Assembly (NCBI GenBank): GCA_963931925.1
Contig: OZ007579.1
Coordinates: 25,513,769-25,577,768 of the forward strand
From: Onchidella celtica
Lineage: Eukaryota > Mollusca > Gastropoda > Systellommatophora > Onchidiidae
Direction of reading: 5' to 3'
DNA: 64,000 bases
Shown here piece after piece: positions 1 to 13,500 of this stretch. The notes below the pieces were generated by a model. The model did no database searches. It saw only the letters and a program-made list of their open reading frames with translations, and was not told the DNA's origin. Every line of letters starts with the position of its first letter. The stretch's first letter is position 1. The position numbers and the translations under genes were made by a program.

Positions 1-1408
1 TGTATATTATGGGTTTTTTTTTCAAGGTTTTTCAATATTCAATCTCAGTTTTCAAGTTACCAAAACACCATTACAATGTCAAAGTAAAATAAGTGAATTT
101 GCTATGCAGTGGAGAACGGTTAAATAAAAAATGGATAAACCGAAAGAAAATGGGGATGCCTGATTTTTTTTCCTCTTTATCTTTGTTAACAAACTAGCGC
201 TACACCGAAATAGCCCTACTGTTAAACCGAAAAGAAAGTTGCATGATTCAGTGGCACCAGTCCATTGTGATTTTTGCTATAGGCCGAGTCAAGTTACTGT
301 ACCATCCACACCCCTTATGAAAAAAAAATATCCAGAGCAGAGCATGCTTTATTCTGCCAGATCGTATAGGTCTACATCGGACCGGCAGCACTACAGGGGT
401 AGGGCGAGAGGGAGGCCTATAATGTCGCTCGTCTGAAATCAGATGGCAGCAGGCAAGACGTAAGGCACATCGCGGATTACATTTCGTGTTATGTATGACA
501 TCAGAAGGACCATGCGATGTACATGTACTAGGGACCGTGGACAGCATAGTTCACGGCATCATGTGCGGTATCGGTAACGAGATCAGCAGGACGACAGTTC
601 TGAACTGTCCGTCCACACTCATAACTCTCTACTCTGAGAGTTAGCCCACATTCGCCTGCATATCCATGCTTCGTGTGTCCCTAGGCCTGAGCAAATCACC
701 CACCCTCATTCTCAGTCAAAAACACAGAGAAATGGAGGTCGTGTTACTCTCTTTTGCTTAAATGCACTTACATTTGTCCTCTTTGATAGTGATTTGGGCT
801 ACCTCTATTGAAACTAGCATTTTTCAAGCCTCCTACCTCTAAACCGAAAACAAACCCGTGGCGCCCCGATTTCGGTTTAACCGTTGTCTACTGTAATATG
901 CCATTATCCAATCAGTGGCCATCAGATTTTTATTTTGTTGTTGTTTACATTGGTGACTTTTTTTCTTATCCTTTGGCATCGTTTGTTCCTGTTCTTCTCT
1001 TCAACGTTTTCCGAGCATGCAAGACTGTTTTCAAGGTTTTTCAAGACTTTGAAAAACAATTTTGTTCTTCAAGATTTTCCAAGGTTTTGAAAGTCCATCA
1101 TGAACCCTTATCTATCTACAAAGACTTAAACAAGAGTTCCAACTATCCTTATTTCCTACTTTCGGAACACTCTGTAGCACCAACCACATGCTGCAGCAAT
1201 GATTGCAGAGTGTTCCTTACAGAAGAAAGAAAATTTAATATGTTAAATATGAGGGAACTGAGATTTTATTCTTTTCAATTCTATGGTCAGTTATTTTTAC
1301 ACATGATGCAGAATGAAGTCCTCCTCTATTTTAATTTTTTTTAAATAATAGCAACAAAAATGTGAAATTTCAGAGTTGAGCAGTTTGTGCCGAGCTCACA
1401 GACATACT

Positions 1409-1554
1409 GCGAGTTTAGTTCTTGTTTGTTCTATCTCTATTTTCTTAAAAACTGGAAATCTTTTAGTATGTAGAAGAGGTATAACAAATGCACACTCTGA
1501 CACTTAGTCAGTTGTGTAAAAAGTGGAGTTGGAACAAACAAGAACTAAAGTCGC
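1409..1554. mobile_element. 146-bp inverted-repeat element, family B, copy 1
   Basis: The ends GCGAGTTTAGTTCTTGTTTG and its inverse (GAACTAAAGTCGC) match over 22 of 23 bases. The interior shares a block around ACTGGAAATCTTTTAG with copies near 39.4 and 40.2 kb. Confidence 0.85.
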
Positions 1555-1574
1555 TATGTGCTATGTTTACTCAC

Positions 1575-4500
1575 CCAACTGGAGGCAGCTGGCAAAGAGG
1601 TATTTGTGTTCCACCCTGTACAGGTTTCGTCTGAGCTATGGCAGGGGTGGCTGTGGTAAAGGTGTTGGGAGGAACAGGGGTGGCTGTTTGTGTGGGAGTT
1701 ATTGGAGTGCTCATGGCGGCACTGTTATTGTTATTTCTTTCTCTCTTTGCCATGGCATCCGGTACTGGGTAAACAATGTATCTTCCTGGGGTGCTGTACA
1801 AAAGACAGATTTTAAAAAAATAATAACAATAATAATTTAAAACTCTTATCCCAATCCATTCACCAATGGAAGATTAACTACATGTCACTCAACCAAACCA
1901 GTTTGTATACTTCCATTTGTGTTTTGACATGTTTTTGGTGTTTATTTCTTTCCTGGATTAATTTTACTATGTTGTGCAATCTTTTCTGTGAAAATTACTA
2001 TTGCATCTATCTATTTTATTTCGCACCAGTGGCTGGTGGCTTGTTCGGCTTTTTTCTTGGCATGGCAGAGTTCAGGCTCAAAGAGCATCTTTATCAAACT
2101 GTGGTCTGAATCCCTACAAATAAAATGAAATTTTTAAAAAACAATAAGCATGATAATGCTGAAATGAAACCTTTAACTTTCAATGCTACAAGTTTAGCAC
2201 TGTTCACTCTGAGTGAAGATCTTCGCTTCTTGGGGGCTTTGAACTAAGTCTTTTAGACCTTTGTTCTTTTTTGTTTCTTCTTCTAATATGTCCATTCCTG
2301 CCGTCTTTCCTTTCTCGTATAATTTGCAGCAATGACCAACTATCTTTAGTGTTTGGCCTGACGTTAACACCTTCACTGCCAAGCCCAGAAGATCCCAGAT
2401 CTGGCTTGTGTCCCAGATGCCTACAGCATCTCTGGACCTTTGTAAAGGTCACTTCTTTACACACTCATAAAGTGATGTGACTGACAAAACCACAAGTAAT
2501 TATTAGATACAAAATCCATTATATGCATTAAAATCCGTTAGAGGCCCGCGTCTGGCCCTTCGATACGGTCACCTTTATGCACATTAAAAACTGATATTAT
2601 TGACAAAACCTGAAAGTGATTATAACAATTAACAATATAAAAAGTAATATGTCTCCTTCTGAAAGTTCATGATAAATAAATGTTCCCATAAATAAGCAAG
2701 TTAGCAGTGAGTTTCTAGTACCACTCACAAAATGTCCTCCTTTAACTGAATGCTAAACTTGAACACATAAACTTACAGTTCTTCAACAATGAAGTAGTCT
2801 GTCCACTGGCTGGCCATTTGCACCAAATCCACCTTGAGCTGTTCACCGTATGTCTCTTTGTACATATTTGGCAGCTGTTTGAGCCAAATTCCATTAGATT
2901 TCATCAACTGCGACAAGTGGACAGAAAAAGATTAATCACAGAGCTTGACTACAATACCATGCCAAACTCCACAATACTCAAAATTTAACAATTTTTATTT
3001 GGGGGGGGGGGGGGGGGGGGGTGAGTTTGCACGGGGTGGCATAGGAGGACATCACCTCGTCGTATTTATCACAGAATGCAATAAAAGTGGTAAAATTGAC
3101 AATATGATGGAACTGTCTATCTCAGTTCACCTTTTCCACATTTACATATATGGATTTATTCAATTTTATCTTGATCCTGTAAAGCTGATATTTCTAAATA
3201 CATGTAGTCAGTTTGTGCCTGAGATCACTGAATAGCTTTCTTTCATCAAATTGCAAGCCTTATCTAAATTTGCTTCTACTGCTGGACAAAAGTTGTTTTT
3301 CACTTAATCGGTATAACAGGAACAAAGCTAAAGGGCTAAGGGAGGTAACAATAGAGCTCCCATTTTGTGACAACTGACGTTCTTCCCCCGTAGTCTTCAT
3401 TTACAAATGACACACTGAATCCGCTTGATACTTTGACACAAAATGGAGAAGGCCTGTGGAAGAAGTGTGTAGTGTGTAACCCAGTTCAACCTAAAAGTGA
3501 GCATGAAACCTTGTCATTCTAAAGGGACAACTTACAATACTGGGTTAAAACAGTGAGTGATAACAAACCTTATAAATCTTGTCTTTCTGAGCTTGTAGGA
3601 GTGGATCCTCCTCCACTGTAGGAGTTGGCTGTGGGACGGCTGGTGGTGATAATGGTGCTGTGATGTTCTGTGATGCTGGTGAGGGTTGTAGTGGTGATAA
3701 TGGTGCTGTGATATTCTGTCGTGATGGCACTGTGGTATTGTACTGTGATGGTGGTGAGGGTTGTGGTGACTGATGGGCCGGTGGTTGTGGCTGTGGGTTT
3801 GGGTTTGCATCACCGACACTGGCCTTGATCAAGGACAGCAACTGTTTATTGAGCCAAGGAGGATTGTGGCTGGGTTGTGTATTTTGTAGGCTGGGAACTG
3901 CTGGTGGTCCCTTTGGCAGTACTGAAATATACAGGACAGTTGTATGACTCGGTAATACCCTAGAATCTTTAACATGGCATCCATGGTTTTCTCTGTGACA
4001 ACCATACAAGGCTGCGGCGCAATATTGGCGAAATACTCCCTATGGTTTAGGTCAAGCAAATGTGTTTTGGAACTAGTTTGTACTTTTAAATCCGATAGGT
4101 TGTCCACACAGATTCTCATGGAAGTTATATTACTAATAGTAAAGACACAAGTCAGTGTTATGAAAATTATTGCAAGTTGAAAGTATTGCTTTTTTTTCCC
4201 CTCTTTATTTTGTCTCAATTTTTTTTACCAAAATTGTGATAAGGCCATAATATAGCATTATAAAATGTATTCTATCATTCCCAATAAAAATCACAAAGGT
4301 ATCTCAACCCTGGGAGTGGACTAAATTGATCAAACACTTTGTGAAGTTTAACTACAAAACTTTATGAGCAATATTCTCAAAATGTACTGATGTAATGAAA
4401 TTTACTATACACCGTACTCTAGTATGCAACTATGCCCTTCTTTGTAACACTTCAGAACATGACTAATCCTGTACTATTTGTGTAGCCGCCTGACAAAATG

Positions 4501-7500
4501 AGGCTCTTTGTGCCATTTTGGTGGTATGGAGATATTGGTATCACAAATAGGTTATCCAAAGTCCTTTCATTTGGTAAAAAACAAAAAAATTTTTGCTGTG
4601 ATTTAATTAGAGAGAAGATATGGCCTCTCAAAGACAGGAAATGACACCACCACAGTTTTGAGAAAAACGCTTTTAAAGTTTCAGCTTTTCGTCAAAATTA
4701 CTGATGACATCTCAATTCAAAGTCAGTTTTGAGGCATTTATCCTTCTCAAACACGACTATCATTTGGAAAAGGAACAGTAAAGAGGTTAAACTTTTCAAA
4801 TATACTGAAAACGCAAAATCGATGAAACTGATCCTATGATGCCTTTTAACGATTTTCTTGAAACGAGCAGTGCTGAGATGCCCCTCATTTTGTCGAGCGG
4901 CTACACATTTAATGGGGTAAATATTGCCACAATTCCCAAAGACTGTAGTAATTCAAAAACTCGAAAAATCTATTTTTACATATATTCAAGTACATTCCAA
5001 GTCGCATCAAATGATCTTGGTGATGGATTCCTAAGCCACAAAATCATTAAATAGCAAATGTTCAAAAATTCATCGTAACTAGACCAGTGGTGCTAAAATA
5101 AAACAGTTCCTTTCTTCTCCTGAAAAGTAGCCAAAACTGATTTCTATAGTTTTAGGGAATGGTGACAATAGTTTCACAGTTTTAAAAACAATGGATAATT
5201 TAGACTTAAATTATCGATATATGTGCGGCAATGGCACAGAATCAGCAATAAGACGCAGCCGCCCAAATTAAAAAAAATTAGTGGAGAGGCAGGAGAATTA
5301 TGGTTAAATTTTCAGCCAACCTTCATCCATTGTAAAATCTGGGTCAAATAGTGAGATGAAAACATTTAATGTCCACAACAACATCTTACGTGGGATTTTA
5401 TTTGTCTGACAAAATGATCGAGCTGCATTCTGTCTTGCTTGTTCTTCTGTGTGTAAAATTTCTGTAACAAATAACAAAAAAAACAAACATTACAATCATC
5501 ACCCTTTCTCTGTCTCTTCAACTCTTCCTTCTCCCTTCCTCTTACTTTTTGTAAGCCATTTTTCTTTTCAGTGATAGAGCAAACAAATCTTTAAAGAACT
5601 TTTATTCAAAACAGTTTAAAAACTGAAGAGAAGCCCAGTTTCCTTTGCACTCTATAAACTTGACAATTTGCATCGAAGTCTCTGCATCAATTAGATCAAA
5701 AATCCAATTCATCCTTAGAAGACAATAGGGCCTACAATCACCCCAATTACTTTACAGGGAAAAGGACGTCGGGGCTGATCATCAGCCCAATGAGAAAGCA
5801 GTTCTAATAAGCCATGTCATGGTCTTGTAGTCAATCAGAATGCTTGTTTCATAAAAACTACAGATATGTACATATCAATGTATCTTCCTGCTGTTGTGAA
5901 CACATTATCATTTTTTTGTCCTTAGAGCCTGCATCTTTCTAGATGGATAACATCCAAAATACCCCTGTCTTTAATGGGTTAAATCTCAGGCTGCACCGAA
6001 TCATTTTTTTCCCTTACATATTTCCTCCTTGACTTTCTGTTGTTTTTTTTTCTCTGTCAATCTGTGTTCAAAACCAAAAGAAAAATACAGCTAGCTGCCG
6101 ATGTTGGTCACAGCATTTGAACAGTGCAGAATGAAATGTTTCTCTCCATGTGAGAATTTACAAAACAAACACACTTATTTCATTTATGAAGATTGGAGAT
6201 GATGATTTAAGAGAAAAATCCTGTGAAGCACTTGGAAGCTGGTATTGAAAAACAAAGTATGGTGCACTTGTGTGCCATTTTAAATGAAATCCACTTCTTG
6301 AATACAAAAAACAACAACACACACACACATACACAAACACAGGACCACATCTTCATGTGAAGAATCCATTTCAAAATGGCCCTGTATTATTTTGTTTTCC
6401 TTTGGACTTCTTGAAACACTTGAGGAAAATTTTCAGCCACAAGGGAAATCTAAATATTGCTTCACCTGAAATCCTCTGGAAAGCTGATGATTTTCACCTA
6501 TGTCATTTAAAAAGTCATATATCATCGGTCGGCTGTTGGAATCTCGTTAGAACTAGTCTTTGTGGCTGTTGTTACAGGACCATAGTATTTTGCATGAAAA
6601 GCTATAGCTGAACAGGGAACACAACTATGTATTTTCTCTATTTGGCTTTGTAATAGATTACTGTCCCCTTCCAACAGCGACAAAGGCTAGGTTTAACGAG
6701 GTTCCAACTGCCGACGGACGATGTCTGAACTGCACCAACACATAAAACTTCTGAACAAAGACATTGAGCAGTCTGAAGGTTTGCTCCCACTATATATACA
6801 GCAAAACTACACAACTTACCCAGCGGATAATAGTAAACACCGTTGTGCTTCAGACGACCATAAAACCCCTTTTCTTTATTCACTCTGCCAGGGATAATCT
6901 CAATTTCTGGTGGCTGTTGACCCTGGTCTCTGAAGTGTCTGTAATAAGTCTGGAGGAACAACTCTCCATTTTCTGGTGGGACCCAGTTCTTTTTCTCAAT
7001 GGTGCAAAAGACTGGTGAGGAATTATTAACATCTACTGACAAACAAGAAACTCGTGTTCATAGGGAAAAACTTGTTGGCTTATCTGAGGAGTTGAAAATC
7101 ACCTGTGATCTATTAAGCATAAGTGGAAAGGGTTCTGTACATGCTGACTCCCCAGTCAAGACACTAAAAGAGTTTATTTTTTATCCCTAAATCTTTCCAT
7201 AACCATGAGCATAAACCTATCCCAATCCATCATTGTAATGGCAGAAACAGACCAAGGCTGGTGTAAGCCACAGAGTGGTGGCCCACCTCCCATAAATTAT
7301 GCATCACACTAAATTAAATACACTAGGCACTCCCAACACCGCCGCAGTAAGGGCAATGCCTAGTGTATTAGTGTGATGCATAATGCATGGCCGGCGAGCC
7401 ATCAGACCTGGTCTGCTTCACCCCTAACAGCTTAAAGTGACTGGGATGTACAAAAAATATTTATGCACAAGGTTTATGCTATTGCAAACACAGAAATTAT

Positions 7501-10500
7501 CTGCTCTTGTTACATAAAAAAATTAGTTCTGCCAATGTGATTTTCGTCAGAATCTGCATCTCATTGACATTTCAGCACCTTTGATTTCCACTACTTCGAA
7601 GTGGAAGGTATATATGTATATATGGCCTTTAGCGTCTTTACAGACGGTCTTAGCAGCTAGAATATTCACTTTCATTTTGACTGACAGCTTCTCTCGTGGC
7701 TTATTCTACCAATGTTTGACCCAAGAGTGCGATGGCAGTGATTGCAGGTCAGTCTTTTTGGTTCACTTTGGCGAGTGTTTTCATTCCGCCTCTGTCGTTT
7801 TGTCAGGTATGTTTCTTTTGCCTTGAAGTCTATTGCGAGCGTGCCACTGCGCAATTTTTGTCTCCATCTGCTTCGATCATTTGCAAGGTTCTCCCATTCA
7901 TTGGGGTCGATGTTGAATGCTTTCATCGTGACCTTGCAAGTGTCTTTGAATCGCAGATGTGGCCTACCTCTGGGTCGGTTGCCAGTAGCAAGTTCCCCGT
8001 AGAGAATTTGTCTGGGGATGCGATCATTTTCCATACGGTGGAGATGTCCAAGCCACCGCAGTCTTTTTTTGCCTAGGAGAGCCTGAGTTGATGGAATGTT
8101 GGCTCGGCTCAGAACTTCGATATTTGAGATCCTGTCTTGCCACTTGATCTTGAGAATTTTGCGTAGGCAGCGCAGGTGGAAGGAGTTGAGGGATCTTTCA
8201 TGTTTGGAGTAGGTGGTCCATGTCTCTGAGCCATACAGCAGGGTGCTTAGGACGCAAGTTTGGTACACGAGTACCTTTGTTTTGATGGTCAACTTGCTAT
8301 TGTTCCACACCCTTTTTGAGAGTTTGCCAAAAGCTGTGGCCGCCTTTCCTATTCTGGCATTTATTTCAGTTGTTATGTCTGTGCTACCACTGATGGTTGA
8401 GCCTAGGTAGCAGAATTTTCCCACTTGCTCCAGAGGAGAGCCATTCAGCATGATTGGGTTGGGGTTTCTCAAGCCTTGTGTCAAAACTACAGTTTTTGAG
8501 ACACTGATCTTTAGCATGAATTTGTCACAGGCTTTGGCAAGGCTATTGATGAGAGCCTGGAGCGTGGTTTCATCGTGGGCCACGATTGCAGCATCATCTG
8601 CGAAGAGGAGCTCTTGTAACATAATATGCTCTGTACGAGATTTTGCTTTTAGTCTGGCAACATTAAAAATGGAGCCGTCCACTCTGGTGTTAATAAGTAC
8701 TCCACCTGAACATTGACCAAAGGCATTCTTGAGTAGGGCTGCAAAATATATACCAAATAAGGTAGGAGCAAGAACACATCCCTGCTTCACACCGCTGTTT
8801 ACAGCAAATGAATTGGATGTGCAGCCCTCAAAGTTGACACATGCCCTCATGTCAGTGTGGAAGGATGCAATAAGTTTTAGCAATGTTGGTGGACAGCCTA
8901 TGGATTTAAGGACTGCATACAGGCCAGATCGGCTTACGGTGTCGAAAGCCTTTGTTAGGTCCACAAAGCATGTTATAAGCGGCCTGTTTTGTTCTTTACA
9001 TTTTTCTTGGATTTGCCGAAGTGCAAATATCATGTCAATAGTTGATCGTTTGCTTCGAAAGCCACATTGTGTTTCTGGTAAGACTTTTTCCGCCAGTTGT
9101 TGAAGGCGGCAGAGGATGACGCGAGCAAAAGCCTTTCCAGTAATGCTGAGGAGGGATATGCCTCGATAGTTGTTGCAGTCGCCTTTGTCTCCTTTGTTCT
9201 TGTAAAGTGTGACAATTTTGGCGTCTCTCAAATCATGTGGTATCACGCCTTCTTTCCAACACTGCAGTAACAGATTATACAGGTGTGGTAATAGTGGGCC
9301 TTTTAGGTCTTTTAATACCTCTGCAGGAATGTTGTCACTTCCTGTGGCTTTTCCAGCAGACAGGTGGTCGATTGCATTGGAAAGCTCGACTAAGGAAGGT
9401 TCAGCGTCAAGTTCGGCCATTATTGGCAGTTTTTGGAGGTGTTCCTCAAAATCTGGTGGAATATTTTTCTCAGTTGAATACAACAGAGAGTAATGCTCTA
9501 CCCACCTATTCAGTTGTTCATTTTTATCTGTGATGGGTTCACCATTTACAGACTTAAGTGGGGCGCTTTTGGTGATGATTGGCCCAAGAGCTACTTTCAT
9601 CTGACTAAAGGCGGTTTTCATATCTCCCTTTTCATTTGCCTCTTGTATGCTGTTACACAAGTCTGTCCAGTATTTGTTGGCGCAACGTCTTACCTCCAGC
9701 TGAAGTTTAGCTTTTGCATTTTTCAAACAAGTTTTTGTACTCTGATTGCAATTTTTGTTATACTCATTGAAAGCAGATTTCTTTTGCTCAATGAGAGGTA
9801 GGAGAATTTCGCTGTTCTGGGCTACCCAGTCGTTGTTTGAAACTTTATGCTGTCCAAAAGACTTGATGGCACAGTCATGAATTTTTGAACTGAGAGTGTT
9901 CCATGTTTCATCTACCGAGTCACATTGGCTGACATTATCCATGCTTTCAGCAAATAACTTTTCAAATGACTTTCTATTTGATTCATCTCTGATTGCTGTT
10001 ACATTGATCTTAGGGATTGAAGGGGCTTTTGATCTGTATATTTTCTTGGCCGAAATTTTGATTTTGCTGACTACCAGTGCATGGTCGGTGTCACAGTCAG
10101 CACTGTGGAGGGAACGAGTTATTTTTATACAGCCCAAACCCTTCCTCCTTGAGAGAATAAGATCTAATTGATGCCAATGGCCAGACCTGGGATGGCGCCA
10201 TGATGTTCTTTGGCATCTCTTAAGGTCAAAGTACGTGTTTGTAACACATAATGAGTTTACGGAGCATAGCTCCAGAAGGCGCTGCCCGTTTTCGTTGATG
10301 TTGCCAATGCCGAAGTGCCCAATGCACTTTGGCCATGCGGAGTGATCTGCTCCCACTCGAGCGTTAAAGTCACCCAGAATTAGCAGGCCTTCGGTGAGAG
10401 GGATGTTGTGGAGAGTCCTCTGCAATGCCTCGTAGAAAATGTCTTTGGTTTCGTCAGAGGAGGTAAGTGTTGGGGCATAGACACAGATAATGTTGGTAAA

Positions 10501-13500
10501 ACCAGACCGGGTGTTCAGTCTGAGTGTCATGATGCGTTCTGACACTCCAATTGGAGTTGCGATCGAATTGATAAGGGAGTTTTTTATGGCGAAGCCCACG
10601 CCGTGGATTCTCGGCTGTTCGCTGCTAAGGCCCTGCCAGAAGAAGGTGTAGTTTTCTTCTTTGACTGACCCGGAGTCGGGAAGTCGAGTTTCTTGAAGGG
10701 CAGCGATGTCGATGTTTAGTAGCTGAAGTTCTCGATCAATAATTTGGGATTTCCTGATGGAGTCAATATCAGTGAGATCTTGCTGTTGCAAGCCTGGGCG
10801 CATTGTTCTGACGTTCCAGGTACCAAGTTTTAGTATTTTTCTGTTTTTGCCAGGTGCACACTTTACGTCAGCTTTTCGACTTTTGGTCTAGCTCCAACCA
10901 CCTTATGAAGCAGGCTGACGTGGCGGAACAACACCCAACTGCCTGGGGGCTGCCCAGGTTACGGCGGGCGGTAGTTGATCAATGCAGCTGTAAAGCCGCT
11001 CCCACCGACAGAGGGGACCCCTGGCGCTCATCCGTACGCCAAATGGATTGAGCTTATCACCGGTAACTGCCACCTCCCGTGTTGTGCCCATCCGTAACGG
11101 ATGGCTGGAGTGTCCTCTCCAAATCGGAAATGGGTGGGCTTATAGAGGAGAGGCAGACGCTTGCCAAGCCCGAGCAAACGCCTCCTAGTTTTGCTGCCTT
11201 GCCTGGGCTATTTTTAAGAGATGGTGCTTTGCCCAGAGGCACCACCCCTCTCTCTGCCATTCTAGTTAAACCCAAGGGAGAGACCAGGTCAATACATTTG
11301 GAACTAGTCCGGCTGCAGGAGATGCTGGAAGCCAGTTTGATGCAGTTCTCCCTGACAACCACCTTCGGGTCTCCACTCCTGATTTTCTGTCTGGGTTTAC
11401 TCCCATAGCCTTTGCTATCATAGCAACACACAAGGCAGTGTGGTATTTGTATTCAGGGTTACCTTCCCCTAGTCTTCCTCTCTCCCGAGATGACCCACAA
11501 GACAGTGGGGGTGACAGTAGCAGGCTGTATTGTGTACTGTCATACAATAGCAGAAAACTCTGGCCTGACATTGAAGGTGGAAGGTAATATTCGATAATAT
11601 AGAGTTTATAAAGGGCAACAAATGCCTATTTAATGTCATATCACTGCCCAATATGTTCTGATTTTTCAACTCCTCATTTACACAATGCCTTTATTTGTTC
11701 TAAGTACTTGGAGTGACAAAGGTGGTTGAATAGGAATATTGATTTCTGTGGAGTGAAACAATGGTGGAATTTCCTGCAAATTGAAATTCATACTTCTTAG
11801 AGCTTGCAAATATGACATGGATATGTTACAGAAGTAACCATATTATATATCATCGGTTGGTTGTTGGACCCTCGTTAAAACTAAACTCAAGGGGATCTTG
11901 TTTGGGGATCGGAGTGTAATTACAACGCCAAGTAAAGAAAATAGCAAGTTGTGTTCACCCCTCAGCTAAAGCTTTCTATGTAAAACACCATGGCCCCAAC
12001 TAACAGCCTTTGAGTTTAGTTATAATGAGGTTCCAACATCCGACCAACGATGCGTACATTTGCAGATATGATATCAATGTCTTCTGCATGTACTTATTTA
12101 ATAATGTGTTTGCAGACATCATATCAATGTATTAAATATGAATCAACATTCAATTATCATGTATTGGTTTAAAAGCCACAATGACCAGTAAGAAAATAAA
12201 AATAAAATACTATTATACATTTATTTCTGAAGTTTATATACCTTTCTCCTCTTGATATTTACTGGGGGTCTCTATTTGAGGTGCCGGTGCTGTATGGGTG
12301 AACAAAAAACAAAAAAAAACATGGTCAGAAATAGAAGAAATAATTACCTATGGTAAAACTGCAGAAGTGTATCTTTTGCCACATTCTATTTTTACAAGTT
12401 TCAACACATCCTAAGAGTAAGATCGAATCATAGTGAATTGCAAGACTGAACCCCAGGGCTAAATTAACCATTCAGCAAATTCCAAATGACTTTTTGTTCC
12501 AAAAACAGATCTTTTTTTTTTTTTTTTGAACCATGTTAGCCTACTGTTCATCATGTCATATGGACAGTACCAATTTTGTATTTTTTTATTTCACATATTT
12601 AATTTGCACAGATGTATTTACAATGATTTATGGTACCTTAAATTCCATTAAAATCACTTTAAGAAAGCCAAAACATGCAAGTTTTACTGTATTTGAGATT
12701 CGACAGGCTTGTGCAGTTTGTGCAAGAACCATGTCAGCCTACTGTTCATCATGTCATAAGGACAGTACCAATGGGTTTTGTTGTTTTTTTTCATACATTT
12801 AATTTGCACAGATGTATTTAAAATGATTTTTGGCACCTTAAATTCCATTAAAATCCCTTTAAGGAAGCCAGAACATGCAAGTTTTACTGTATCTGAGATG
12901 CGACAGGCTTGTGCAATTTTGTGTATGCGATCACAATGAGATCTTTGAATTACACATTGTGAACTTAAAATTTCACTTCTGTTTTATAAATGCAAAATGT
13001 CCTGTGCTAATATACAGGGTGGGGCAAAGTTACTTCACCATATTTGAAAAATAAGTAAATAAATTAAAATTTAAAACTAATAATAATAATAATAATAAAA
13101 AAACCAACAAAAAAAAACCCACTAGAATGAATTTTCTTTTAAAAATTAAACCTCAAATGCAAATGCAAGCTGAAATATGACTGTGTTTTGTTGTAAAACA
13201 ACAATGTTGATAAAACAATATTATGGTACAGCAACTTTTAGCCCATATGGGAGACACAATTCTACGCTCTGTGACACAAATAGGCAGCCAAACATGAAAT
13301 GTGATGCCAGTAACCTGGTTTAGGCTGTGCCTCCTCCTGCTGTTTCCGCTGAAATCTGGGCGGAAGATTTTTCTGGAACAAGATCTTGCTCTCGTTTGCT
13401 GCCGCCTGCTGATTACAACATCAAACCAAAACAGGTCAGTTTTCTCAAAGATGAAAATTAGAAAAAAAGGCTTCAGAGAAAAATCAGTTGTGGCACACAG

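Noticed and set aside
2035-2113. Short minus-strand frame after a TTTGTAG acceptor, considered as another TDRD7 exon
   Set aside because: The phase could be made to fit, but the direct join of the neighbouring exons explains the protein better and the donor is poor.
2194-2464. Minus-strand frames between the second LOTUS exon and the next exon, considered as an extra TDRD7 exon
   Set aside because: The exon at 2907-2777 joins 1793-1575 directly in phase, and the result matches the LOTUS-then-GRYIVYP order of TDRD7. The frames here lack a good acceptor or donor.
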